A stretch of 19,549 nucleotides of DNA from CAJBLF01 sp964542965 (GCA_964542965.1 CAZIVH010000021.1:1-19549), one strand, 5' to 3'. Positions 7,591 to 15,338 are shown, counted from the first letter of the stretch. Notes: generated from the letters alone by a model not told the origin. Program-made: numbers and translations.

Positions 7591-7654
7591 TGGTAGGAGT
7601 TCGTTATTGAAAAATCTATAACTCCTGCCCATATACTTAGGTAGGATTTTTTTT
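7568..7654 (+). promoter_or_regulatory. Thr-responsive transcription attenuator (antiterminator/terminator pair)
   Basis: Segment 1 is CTACCA (7568-7573), inside the Thr codons, and pairs with TGGTAG (7591-7596). Segment 2 is GGTAGGAGTT (7592-7601) and pairs with segment 3, AACTCCTGCC (7620-7629), a 10-bp antiterminator with one G-U pair. Segment 4 is GGTAGGA (7640-7646), the same heptamer as the start of segment 2, and pairs with TCCTGCC (7623-7629); eight Ts follow (7647-7654). Segments 2 and 4 therefore compete for segment 3. A ribosome stalled on Thr codons covers segment 1, frees segment 2 and lets transcription reach thrS. With enough Thr-tRNA the ribosome reaches the stop, covers segment 2, and the terminator forms. 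The pairings are read from the sequence; the mechanism is inferred from known attenuators. Confidence 0.87.
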
Positions 7655-7711
7655 AACTATCAGACATCAATTTATTTATCAATTCAACATTTTATCATTT
7701 TATCAATAGTC

Positions 7712-9604
7712 ATGGAAGAAGCAATTTTGAAACCACGTCATTCATTATCGCATGTCTTGGCGCAGGCAGTGCAGAGATCAGTGGATCCCCACGCGAAACT
7801 CGGTATCGGACCTGCAATAGATACTGGATTTTATTACGATTTTATTTTCTCTGAAGGTGTCGAATTCGGTGATGAACATCTTAAGGAATTGAATAAAGTG
7901 ATGACCAAGATCATCAAGGAGAATCAGCCATTTCATAGGATAGAACTTGATTATGATCAAGCCAAAGAAATTATCGTGATGCTATGAGAAGAGTTCAAAA
8001 TCGATCTGATTGATGAATTCAAAAAAGAAGGTGAAACAATTTTCTCTTACTACATCAATACTATTCCTGTAGCTGCCAAGGACAAACTTTTGAAAGACGC
8101 TAATCCTGGTTACCTCGAAAGATACGAAAAGATAAACGAACAACTCAAAAAATTCTGAATTCTAAATTCTGAACTTTGAACTCAATTCATTACATTCATC
8201 GATATGTGCGAATGACCTCATGTCGACAATACAAAAGAGATTGATCCTGATGCGTTCAAAATCGATAAGATAGCAGGAGCATACCGGAGATGAAGCGAAA
8301 AGAATCCTATGATGACGAGGATCTATGGGTTGGCATTTGAAGACAAGGACGCGCTGAAAAAATATATCGAGATGATGGAAGAAGCGAAAAAACGTGATCA
8401 TAGAGTGCTTGGAAAACAATTGCATATTTATGCATTCGATGATGAAGTAGGTCCGGGTTTGCCGCTTTGGTTACCGAATGGAACCATCGTCGCTGACGAA
8501 CTAGAGAACTTAGCGAAAGAGACGGAAGCGAGATACGGATACAAAAGAGTACGTTCTCCGCATATCGCAAAACAAGAATTATATCTCAGATCAGGACATC
8601 TTCCTTACTACAAGGATAGTATGTTCCCTCCTATGGAAATGGATGGCGAGACCTATTACCTCAAAGCGATGAACTGTCCGCATCATCACAAGATCTATGG
8701 AGCGGAACCGAAATCATACAGAGATTTACCGATCAGATTGGCGGAGTACGGACACTGTTATAGATATGAGGATTCGGGATCATTGTTCGGACTAATGCGC
8801 GTAAGATCCATGGCGATGAATGATGCGCATATTTATTGTACTGAAGACCAATTCGAAGAGGAATTCATGAAGGTCGTCGAGATGTACAAATATTATTTCG
8901 ATCTTTTTGGTGTGGAAAAATATCAGATGAGACTTTCTACCCACAGCAAAGAAGGATTGGGAAAGAAATATGTAGACAATGAAAAATTATGGATTAAGAC
9001 CGAGAAGCAAGTCAGAGATATTATGATCAAGAATAAAGTTCCATTCGTAGAGGTAGAGAATGAGGCAGCGTTTTACGGTCCAAAGATCGATGTTCAAATC
9101 CGATCTGTCATCGGAAGAGAATTCACATTAGCGACTAATCAAGTCGATTTCGCTGTACCAGAAAGATTTAATCTTACCTTCAAAGACAAGGATGGAACTG
9201 ACAAAACACCTATCTGTATCCACAGAGCACCGTTGAGTACGCATGAGAGATTCATCGGATTCTTGCTTGAACATTTCGCTGGAGCATTCCCATTGCGGCT
9301 TGCGCCAGTACAGATACAATTAGTGCCTGTCGCTGAGAAGTTCATCGATTATGCAAATGAAGTAGTGGAAGAGATGAAAAAAGCAGGACTAAGAGCAAAT
9401 GTTGACGGAAGCGACGATTCATTCAGCAAGAAAATCAGAAATGCAGAGGTCGAAAAGATTCCTTATATCGTCATCGTTGGAGAGAAGGAAGAGTCAACCA
9501 AAACACTTTCTATCCGCGAGTACAAGACCAAAAAGCAGTACGAGATAGGGGTTTCTGAGTTTGTCGACAAGTGTCTAACTGAAGTAAAAACACGCAGCTT
9601 ATAA
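7712..9604 (+). CDS. thrS: Threonyl-tRNA synthetase without TGS domain
   Basis: Charges tRNA-Thr and, through its N2 domain, clears mischarged Ser. It is 630 aa with five TGA codons read as Gly. The N-terminal TGS domain is missing: the protein opens at the editing domain (RHSLSHVL, H10/H14; MCEGPH, C166/H170), and all four editing residues are present. The gap between H14 and C166 is about 45 residues longer than in E. coli, and part of it is low-complexity sequence (8150-8191). The catalytic domain has zinc ligands C322 (AMNCPHH), H373 (NDAHIYC) and H504 (CIHRAPL), motif 2 (CYRYEDSGSLFGLMRVRSM) and motif 3 (HERFIGFLLEHFAGAFPLRLAP). The anticodon-binding domain covers about 530-630. All TGA codons fall in 7985-8293; the following 431 codons have none. 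It starts at ATG 7712, without a Shine-Dalgarno, 58 bases after the attenuator T-tract. It stops at TAA before a strong terminator. Confidence 0.97.
8150..8191. repeat. Low-complexity TTCTGAATTCTAAA-type run inside thrS
   Basis: Near-repeats of AATTCTGAA/AATTCTAAA and a repeat of TTTGAACTC-like words stay in frame within the thrS editing domain, encoding KFGILNSELGTQFI with two TGA glycines. Such runs are common in intergenic DNA, so it looks like a short repeat that inserted or expanded inside the gene. Confidence 0.45.
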
Positions 9605-9624
9605 TACAAATTTCAATAACAACA

Positions 9625-9658
9625 AAAAATCCCTCCGGGAAACCGGAGGATTTTTTTT
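9625..9658. terminator. Bidirectional terminator between thrS and the 89-aa gene
   Basis: CTCCGG-GAAA-CCGGAG (9633-9648) with flanking TCC/GGA, followed on the plus strand by eight Ts (9651-9658) and on the minus strand by six Ts. It serves the convergent ends of thrS and the 89-aa gene. Its first 21 bases recur exactly at 10019-10039. Confidence 0.9.
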
Positions 9659-9671
9659 GTAAACAAATGTA

Positions 9672-9941
9672 CTAGTTACTCTTTTCTACCTTTTTTTTTG
9701 TTTTGCCACGTATGCTATCATGTGGATAATTCTTGTGTTCCAAAGCAGCTTTGTTTACCTCTGTGTGTGAGGTTTTGTCTGCAATGCCTTTGATTAAATC
9801 CGGATCAGAGGTTTGCTTGAGTGTGTGAAGCTGCCGTTCTCTGGAAAGATGAATGATGCCTTTGATAGTCTTTTCCAGCGGAGTTTCATACTTGGTGTCT
9901 TTGAAATCAGTTTTTTTTGCTAAGTAATCTTTTCCTATCAT
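9672..9941 (-). CDS. 89-aa protein of unknown function
   Basis: Basic, soluble, Lys/Thr-rich protein (MIGKDYLAKKTDFKDTK... RGKTKKKVEKSN) ending at TAG, without Cys, membrane segment or recognised motif. It is bounded by a bidirectional terminator on its 3' side and a possible promoter TTGAAT-16-TATAGA (9971-9998) on its 5' side. No TGA codon occurs among its four Gly codons. Its reality rests on this tidy packaging. The 5' side carries a second copy of the same terminator sequence, so the gene lies between two near-identical terminators. Confidence 0.6.
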   Translation of the reverse strand: MIGKDYLAKKTDFKDTKYETPLEKTIKGIIHLSRERQLHTLKQTSDPDLIKGIADKTSHTEVNKAALEHKNYPHDSIRGKTKKKVEKSN

Positions 9942-9970
9942 ATCACTGTGTTTTTGTTTTGTGTGTATGG

Positions 9971-9998
9971 TCTATATGATTCACGAAAGGATATTCAA
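9971..9998 (-). promoter_or_regulatory. Possible promoter of the 89-aa gene
   Basis: On the minus strand, TTGAAT (9993-9998), a 16-base spacer and TATAGA (9971-9976), about 30 bases upstream of the ATG. Both boxes match the consensus only in part. Confidence 0.4.
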
Positions 9999-10018
9999 GA
10001 GTATTTTTTCAAGAAACG

Positions 10019-10048
10019 AAAAATCCCTCCGGGAAACCGAGGGATTTT
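10019..10048 (-). terminator. Terminator after the 107-aa gene
   Basis: Read on the minus strand, AATCCCTCGG-TTTC-CCGGAGGGATT forms a stem with one bulged base, followed by TTTTTCG. The plus strand also ends in GGGATTTTCTTT, so it may work both ways. The first 21 plus-strand bases equal those at 9625-9645. Confidence 0.75.
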
Positions 10049-10066
10049 CTTTAAACAATGTGTTGG

Positions 10067-10390
10067 TTAATTCTGCTGACGAAGCGAATGAGTATCGATA
10101 ATGTTCAAAAGCTCAGTTCTGTCTTGCTCATTGAGCTTGTTGGTGGCTTTGATACATTCTTCAGCATAATCCAATGTTTTTTTCATACCTACATTACTGA
10201 GGAACCCCTTGAACCATTTAGGATTTTCAAGCCCTTTATCGACAAGGCGTTCCATATCGCTTTTTTTGTCGAGGAATTGGGTGCTGATGTGACTCGGGGG
10301 ATTTTTTACATTGGAATAATTTCTGCTTTGTCCGCAATCGCGGAAATTTTTTGGAAGTGGAACTTCCGTTCTGCAAGCTTTTTTTCCCAT
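10067..10390 (-). CDS. 107-aa protein of unknown function
   Basis: MGKKACRTEVPLPKNFRD... to HSLRQQN, ending at TAA. It has two or three Cys residues but no metal motif. The second half looks helical (MERLVDKGLENPKWFKGFLSNVGMKKTLDYAEECIKATNKLNEQDR). No TGA codon occurs among its five glycines. A promoter TTGATT-16-TATTTA (10415-10442) lies just upstream and a terminator just downstream, so it is an independent unit. I recognise no family. Confidence 0.6.
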   Translation of the reverse strand: MGKKACRTEVPLPKNFRDCGQSRNYSNVKNPPSHISTQFLDKKSDMERLVDKGLENPKWFKGFLSNVGMKKTLDYAEECIKATNKLNEQDRTELLNIIDTHSLRQQN

Positions 10391-10414
10391 ATTTTTCGGA
10401 TTTTGTTCAAAATG

Positions 10415-10442
10415 TAAATAGTCATTTTTGGCTTGAAATCAA
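10415..10442 (-). promoter_or_regulatory. Possible promoter of the 107-aa gene
   Basis: On the minus strand, TTGATT (10437-10442), a 16-base spacer and TATTTA (10415-10420). It lies between the terminator of the gene upstream and the ATG at 10390. Confidence 0.4.
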
Positions 10443-10461
10443 GTCTTTTTTTTAAAAAGTG

Positions 10462-10491
10462 AAAAGCGAAGGAAAAAACTCCTTCGCTTTT
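10462..10491. terminator. Terminator after the 104-aa gene
   Basis: AAAAGCGAAGG (10462-10472) pairs perfectly with CCTTCGCTTTT (10481-10491) around an 8-base loop. On the minus strand it follows the 104-aa stop by about 20 bases and is followed by CACTTTTT. Confidence 0.8.
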
Positions 10492-10511
10492 TGAGTACCA
10501 TGTATATGGTA

Positions 10512-10826
10512 TTATGGCAAAGCACAAACAAATTGGTTTGTATTGCCGTAGATGATCTGACCAACAACTCTGAGTAATTTTTGTAAGAGCTGTTTGGTTT
10601 TGTGGATTTGTTTATTGAAATATTCCACAATGATCTCTAGTCTTCTGTAATCAAAAGATTTTGGATATGAGATACGTTGATATCTACCAGGATACTTTGC
10701 CCTGAAATATTCATGCGGCATCTGTAATTGGTATTGGTCCACATCCATTCCTAATCTCAACGCCGAGATCAATGCGTTGAAATGGTTACCATAGTCTTGT
10801 AGGTCATGTTCTGTAAGTTCTGTCAT
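10512..10826 (-). CDS. 104-aa protein of unknown function
   Basis: MTELTEHDLQDYGNHFNALISALRLGMDVDQYQL... is a soluble, Tyr/Gln/Arg-rich protein ending at TAA. Residues about 5-30 suggest an amphipathic helix, and YFNKQIHKTKQLLQKLLRVVGQI suggests another. No Cys pair, signal or membrane segment is seen except one Cys near the end. None of its five Gly codons is TGA. A TTGACT lies upstream (10879-10884), but the -10 box is poor. It is the first of three small unknown genes on this strand, each with its own terminator. Confidence 0.6.
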   Translation of the reverse strand: MTELTEHDLQDYGNHFNALISALRLGMDVDQYQLQMPHEYFRAKYPGRYQRISYPKSFDYRRLEIIVEYFNKQIHKTKQLLQKLLRVVGQIIYGNTNQFVCALP

Positions 10827-10961
10827 AGTTCGTTTTATTTTTTTTACGTGGGCACAAAATTAATCATTGAGGATAAAAAGTCAAGACAAAAAATAAGGTA
10901 AGAAATGTCGCACAAGAAGCTGAAAGTAGAGAGTGGATAGTATTGCTTCTCAGAAAATAGA

Positions 10962-10989
10962 TTGCATTTTAGAAAAAAATCTCTATACT
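10962..10989 (+). promoter_or_regulatory. Promoter of the asn leader and asnA-asnS operon
   Basis: TTGCAT (10962-10967), a 16-base spacer and TATACT (10984-10989). The transcript would start near 10996 and carry a small hairpin ACGAT-ATTT-ATCGT (11000-11013) before the leader ATG at 11028. Confidence 0.65.
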
Positions 10990-11027
10990 CTCCTACGCAA
11001 CGATATTTATCGTCATACAAAATTATT

Positions 11028-11081
11028 ATGAGAATGTACGCTTCATACCAAGCAAATAACAATAATCTGCGGCTACCGTAG
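11028..11081 (+). CDS. Asparagine-rich leader peptide of asnA-asnS
   Basis: 17 codons reading MRMYASYQANNNNLRLP and ending in TAG (11079-11081). Four consecutive Asn codons (AAT AAC AAT AAT, 11055-11066) use both Asn codons. A start at the second ATG (11034) would give 15 residues. The stop codon lies inside the 5' arm of the antiterminator (11074-11085), so a ribosome that reaches it blocks that arm. Together with the promoter upstream and asnA and asnS downstream, this is a sensor of Asn-tRNA charging. Its length equals that of the thr leader. Confidence 0.87.
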   Translation: MRMYASYQANNNNLRLP

Positions 11082-11150
11082 AGATTTGTTAGTACATTCA
11101 AAACATTCATCTCCTACGGTATCCATTAGAACCCGGCGGGGATTTTTTTT
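11057..11150 (+). promoter_or_regulatory. Asn-responsive transcription attenuator
   Basis: Segment 1, TAACAA plus ATCT (11057-11062 and 11065-11068, two bases bulged), lies on the Asn codons and pairs with AGAT plus TTGTTA (11082-11091). Segment 2, TACCGTAGAGAT (11074-11085), pairs with segment 3, ATCTCCTACGGTA (11109-11121), about 12 bp with one bulge: the antiterminator. Segment 4 forms the terminator: ATCTCC (11109-11114) and CGG (11117-11119) pair with CCG (11133-11135) and GGGGAT (11138-11143) across a 2x2 internal loop, ending in eight Ts (11143-11150). Segment 3 cannot join both structures. A ribosome stalled at the Asn codons opens segment 1 and favours the antiterminator. The pairings are seen; the mechanism is inferred. 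Confidence 0.86.
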
Positions 11151-11184
11151 AAAGTTTTTATTTTTTTACCACTATATCATGATA

Positions 11185-12183
11185 ATGTCATGAACAAGCT
11201 ACAGACCTCTTTTGGGTCTTAAAGAGACTGAAGTAGCTATCAAACATTGCAAAGACCATTTCGAAAAGCAGCTTGGACAAGAGTTGAATCTCACTAGAGT
11301 CTCAGCTCCGCTCTTCGTATTCCCAGATACAGGACTCAACGATACGCTCAACGGTACAGAGAGACCTGTGGAATTTGATATCAAAGCTATGCCATGAAAA
11401 AAAGCTGAAATCGTTCATTCGCTAGCCAAGCGAAAAAGGATGGCTTTGTATAGGTATTGATTCGCTATAGGGGAGTGACTGTATACTGACATGAACGCTA
11501 TCCGTCGTGATGAAGATCTTGATGCTTTACATTCGCTCTATGTTGATCAGCGAGATCGGGAACTGATTATCGGCAAAGAGGAAAGAACGATGGAAAAACT
11601 CCAAGCCACAGTCAAAAAGATCTATGCTGCCCTAAAGAAAACAGAAGCATATATCTGTTCGTTATTCCCAGTCATCAAACCTACTCTGCCAAGTGACATC
11701 TATTTTATTACGACTCAAGACCTGGAAGATAGATATCCGACCCTATCGCCCAAAGAAAGGGAAGATGCTATTTGTAAGGAATGCTGAGCCGTATTTCTGA
11801 TGCAGATCGGAGATGTTATGAAATCATGAATACCACACGATGGCAGAGCACCCGATTATGATGATCGGAAGTTGAATGGAGATATTCTGATTTATTATCC
11901 GGAGATGGATAGAACATTAGAATTATCTTCTATGGGTATAAGGGTTGATGAAGACACTCTTCTCAAACAGTTGGAAAAAAGATGATGTTCCGAAAGGAAA
12001 GAGCTTCCTTATCATAAAATGATCCTCCAAAAGGAATTGCCATATACTATAGGCTGAGGTCTGGGCCAATCAAGGATCTGTATGTTCTTGCTCAAGAAAA
12101 TGCACATTGGTGAGGTGCAATCATCGCTGTGGCCAGAAGATATGATAGCCGAGTATAAAGACAAGGATATTGTACTCTTATAG
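11185..12183 (+). CDS. asnA: Aspartate-ammonia ligase (asparagine synthetase A)
   Basis: Makes asparagine from aspartate, ammonia and ATP, with AMP and PPi as products; a class II synthetase-like fold. It is 332 aa (E. coli 330) with TGA as Gly. The start ATG at 11185-11187 gives MSGTSYRPLLGLKETEV, with TGA as the third codon; an overlapping ATG at 11190 is out of frame. Conserved stretches are VHSLAKRKRMAL, AIGEGLYTDMNAIRRDEDLD, LHSLYVDQRDREL, GAVFLMQIGD, HDGRAPDYDD, LNGDILIYYPE, LELSSMGIRVD and TIGGGLGQSRICMFLL. The middle Gly of GGGLGQSR is TGA. The stop is TAG. It is the first gene behind the Asn attenuator, 66 bases ahead of asnS, so the operon makes Asn and loads it on tRNA. Confidence 0.97.
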
Positions 12184-12249
12184 GCGTTGAATAATTTTTG
12201 CAAAACACTATAAGATATGCTATGAATTTTATTCTTTTATGTCATACAT

Positions 12250-13641
12250 ATGAAATCGACACCTATCGCGCATATCTACGCCGATCACAAACAATTCATG
12301 GACAAGGATATCCTCCTCAACGGACGGATCAGAAGTGTCAGAGACTCCAAGACCTTTGGATTTATTGAATTGAATGACGGTTCTTACCTAAAAAATATTC
12401 AGATTGTTTTTGAAAATGATTTGTCGAATTTCGATGAGATCTGTAAGTTCACGACCGGTTCTGCTATCAGTGTCGAATGAACATTAGTCGCTTCGCAGGG
12501 AGCTAAACAAGCTTTCGAAGTCAAAGCGAAAAAAGTGACTTTGATCGGTGATTGCCCTACGGATTATCCGCTTCAGAAGAAGGGACATAGTATGGAATTC
12601 CTCCGCGAAATAGCTCATCTCAGAGCGAGATCAAATACCTTTTCTGCAGTGTTTAGGGTGAGATCATTGCTCGCTTTCGCGATCCACAAATATTTCAACG
12701 AAAACGGATTTGTCTATACGCACACACCATTGATTACAGGAGCTGACGCAGAATGAGCAGGGGAAATGTTCAAGGTTTCGACATTGGATTTTCTCAATAT
12801 GCCAAAGACTGAAGAGGGGAAGGTAGATTACAAAAAAGACTTTTTCGGCAAAGAAGCGAACTTGACGGTGAGCGGACAGCTCAACGCAGAGACGTTCGCA
12901 ACAGCATTTAGCAAAGTATATACTTTCTGACCAACATTCCGTGCGGAGAATTCCAACACATCAAAACACCTTTCTGAGTTCCGGATGATCGAACCAGAAA
13001 TTGCATTCGCGGACTTGAACGACGATATGAATTTGGCTGAGTCATTACTCAAATATGTCTTCAAATACATCCTCGACAACGCTCCAGCAGAGATGGAATT
13101 CTTTGAAAAATTCATCAATCCCGATGTCAAAAAAAGGCTCGAAGCATTAGTCAATTCCGATTTCAATAGAGTGACCTATACCGAAGCAGTCGAGTTGTTG
13201 AAGAAGTCAGGCAAGAAATTTGTCTATCCCGTAGAGCGAGGAATCGACCTTCAGACCGAACATGAAAGATATATCTGTGAAGAGATTTTCAAAGGTCCGA
13301 CTTTCGTGACCAACTATCCAAAAGAGATCAAAGCATTCTATATGAGACTCAATGACGACGGCAAAACGGTCGCAGCAGCAGATCTTCTCGCGCCGGGCGT
13401 AGGAGAGATTATCGGATGATCACAGAGGGAAGAGAGATTGGATGTTCTAGAGCAGAAGATCAAAGATATGAACATGAAGTCAGAAGAATTACGACGATAT
13501 TTGGAATTGAGAAAATATGGAACAGTTCCTCATGCAGGGTTCGGAGTAGGATTTGAAAGACTTATGATGTACATCACTGGTATGGAAAATATCCGCGACG
13601 TCATTCCATTCCCAAGAGCTCCAAAAGAATGTGAGTTTTAG
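12250..13641 (+). CDS. asnS: Asparaginyl-tRNA synthetase
   Basis: Class IIb synthetase that charges tRNA-Asn. It is 463 aa (E. coli 466) with four TGA codons read as Gly. An OB-fold anticodon domain comes first (residues about 15-110: ILLNGRIRSVRDSKTFGFIELNDGS), then the catalytic core. Seen are the motif 1 region (FVYTHTPLITGADAEGAGEMF), LTVSGQLNAETFATAFSKVYTFGPTFRAENSNTSKHLSEFRMIEPEIAF (motif 2), the loop DLLAPGVGEIIGGSQREERLDVL, and motif 3 (HAGFGVGFERLMMYITGMENIRDVIPFPRAPKECEF). The ending and the THTPLITGADAEGAGEMF stretch identify AsnRS rather than AspRS. The start ATG at 12250 has no Shine-Dalgarno. It follows asnA by 66 bases, where a weak promoter TTGCAA-17-TATGAA (12198-12226) might add expression independent of the attenuator. 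The stop is TAG. Confidence 0.97.
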
Positions 13642-13704
13642 ACTAGCTAAAAACAAGGTACAAGTAAAATGTTTTGATTACGTTTTTTAGTTTTTCGAAA
13701 AAAT

Positions 13705-14313
13705 ATGAAACAACTAGTTATGATTCATTGATGAATGTGTCATCCAGATAATGATATATTTTGTAAAGCACTTGAAACACGAGATTATGACCCTTTCGAA
13801 GAAAAAAAAAGACGAAAAAATTGGCTTAAAGACGAACTTAAGTTGGAATATCAGACAATAAAACCAGATATGCCAAACAAAGATATGGCGAGCTATAAGG
13901 CTCGAAAAATTTGGTTCGAAAAAATATTTCCGTATCTCAATGATGAAGATTTAGTTCTTATTGGACACTCACTCGGAGGAATGTTTTTGATAAAATATCT
14001 CTGAGAAAATAGTTTCCCAAAAAAAATAAAACAACTGTATTTGATTTCATCGGTTCTTGATGAAAGTGATATGTCTGAGGAAGAAAAATATGCTGGAGAT
14101 TTTGCCTATAGTCCAGAAATTATTTCAAATTTAGCATCCAAAGCAGAACAAATTTTCATCTATCATTCTACAGATGATGATATAGTTCCTTATAGTCATG
14201 CAAAAAAAATAGCAGCATATCTTCCAACAGCAAAACTCGTTACTTTCACCGATAGAGGGCATTTTAGTCAGCCAGAATTCCCGGAATTATTGGAGAATAT
14301 TTTACACGGATAA
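13705..14313 (+). CDS. Alpha/beta hydrolase, RBBP9/YdeN-like
   Basis: 202 aa with three TGA codons read as Gly, two of them in the oxyanion stretch VMIHGGM. The nucleophile elbow GHSLGG has S89; the acid is in HSTDDDIVP (D157-D159) and the histidine is H186 in RGHFSQPEF. The order and the small size fit the RBBP9/YdeN group of serine hydrolases, whose natural substrates are mostly unknown. The insert KALETRDYDPFEEKKRRKNWLKDELKLE is long and charged. The start ATG at 13705 gives the short N-terminal beta strand expected before HGG. It follows asnS by 63 bases without a clear terminator, so partial read-through from the asn operon is possible. The stop is TAA, just before the palindromic element. 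Confidence 0.88.
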
Positions 14314-14315
14314 AA

Positions 14316-14409
14316 TTTTAACAAATCCACCCTCACCCTCCTTTATCAAGGAGGGAAAGCTTCTCCCTTGATAAAGGGAGATACCCAAAGGGAGAGGGAT
14401 TTGTTAAAA
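14316..14409. mobile_element. 94-bp palindromic MITE/REP-like element
   Basis: The ends TTTTAACAAATCC (14316-14328) and GGATTTGTTAAAA (14397-14409) are perfect 13-bp inverted repeats. Inside, CTCCTTTATCAAGGAGGG and CTCCCTTGATAAAGGGAG form further arms around AAAGCTT, so the whole unit folds into one long imperfect hairpin. It codes for nothing and fills the gap between the hydrolase and the nucleotidase. The layout is that of a miniature inverted-repeat element or a REP-type hairpin. It may also serve as a terminator, better on the minus strand, where A-rich flanks become Ts. Confidence 0.7.
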
Positions 14410-14443
14410 AAAAATAAAATAAATTTATTCTAAAAAATAATTT

Positions 14444-15289
14444 ATGTCCAATATACTCATCCCCAACCAACAAGCATTCGACCAAAAACTCCAGAACATC
14501 ATTGCCTGATGACCGGATAAATTTCACGTTATTGCGGATTTCGATAGGACACTGACCAAGGCGTTCGCTGAAGGAAAGCCTACAGTTTCTCTTATTACAA
14601 GATTACAAAACGGCTTCTATCCTCCCGAATATGCGGAGAGATCCAATGCGTTATTTCACACCTATCATCCGATAGAGATCGATCCAAATATTTCTTTGGA
14701 CGAGAAAAACAAGGCTATGCACAAACGGCGGGATAAGCAATTCAATCTTATGCTGGAATACGGACTGACCAGAGATATTATCAGACAAGCGATGCATTCC
14801 GAAGACGGTACCTTGAGGGGCGGAAGCGACGAATTCTTCGATATCCTTCATCAGCACCATATTCCACTGATCATTCTTTCCGCGAGCGGACTTGGATATG
14901 AAAGCGTCTATTATTGCCTCGAACATGAGAAAAAATTATACGATAATATCGACATCATTTCGAATGCCTTCATTCGGGATGAAAAGGGGAAAGCCATCGG
15001 TGTGAGAGAACCGATCATTCATTCGTTCAATAAACACGAAACCATCATCAAGGACTTCCCTGTGTATAAAGAGATCAAGGATAGGAAAAACATACTCTTG
15101 CTTGGTGATTCGCTTGGTGATGCTAAGATGGCGGATGGATTCGATTATGAACATATATTGAAAATCTGATTTCTAAACAACGATACGCCTGAGCATCGCG
15201 AAAAATATTCCGAGACATTCGACCTCATAATTCTTGATGACGGTCCAATGGATGAGGTGAATGAGATATTGAAAAGAATTTTGCAATAA
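14444..15289 (+). CDS. HAD-superfamily 5'-nucleotidase, UMPH-1-like
   Basis: 281 aa with TGA as Gly (a TGA TGA pair at residues about 22-23 and one near the end). HAD motif 1 is DFDRTLT (D32 nucleophile, D34). Motif 2 is ILSASGLGYE (S146/S148 region), and motif 4 is LLGDSLGDAKM (D222, D226). The cap domain has NALFHTYHPIEIDP and the helix DKQFNLMLEYGL. This pattern (DFDxTLT, SASGxGYE, LGDSxGD) and the length match the eukaryote-like cytosolic pyrimidine 5'-nucleotidase family, which removes phosphate from UMP/CMP-type nucleotides. The substrate here is inferred. The start ATG at 14444 lies 34 bases after the palindromic element. The stop is TAA. Confidence 0.87.
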
Positions 15290-15316
15290 AAAAATGCTAT
15301 AGAAAGACTATAGCAT
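15287..15316 (-). terminator. Terminator of the membrane zinc-ribbon gene
   Basis: ATGCTATAG (15294-15302) pairs with CTATAGCAT (15308-15316). On the minus strand the stem is followed by seven Ts, overlapping the stop codon of the convergent nucleotidase gene. Confidence 0.85.
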
Positions 15317-15338
15317 AGTAGATAAGTAAGTTTTTGCT

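Noticed and set aside
7559..7655. T-box riboswitch upstream of thrS or asnA
   Set aside because: There is no Stem I or T-box core, the distance is too short, and the leader-peptide structures explain the sequence fully.
10844..11110. Minus-strand 88-codon frame opposite the asn leader
   Set aside because: It covers the asn promoter, leader and attenuator on the other strand and has no protein-like features.
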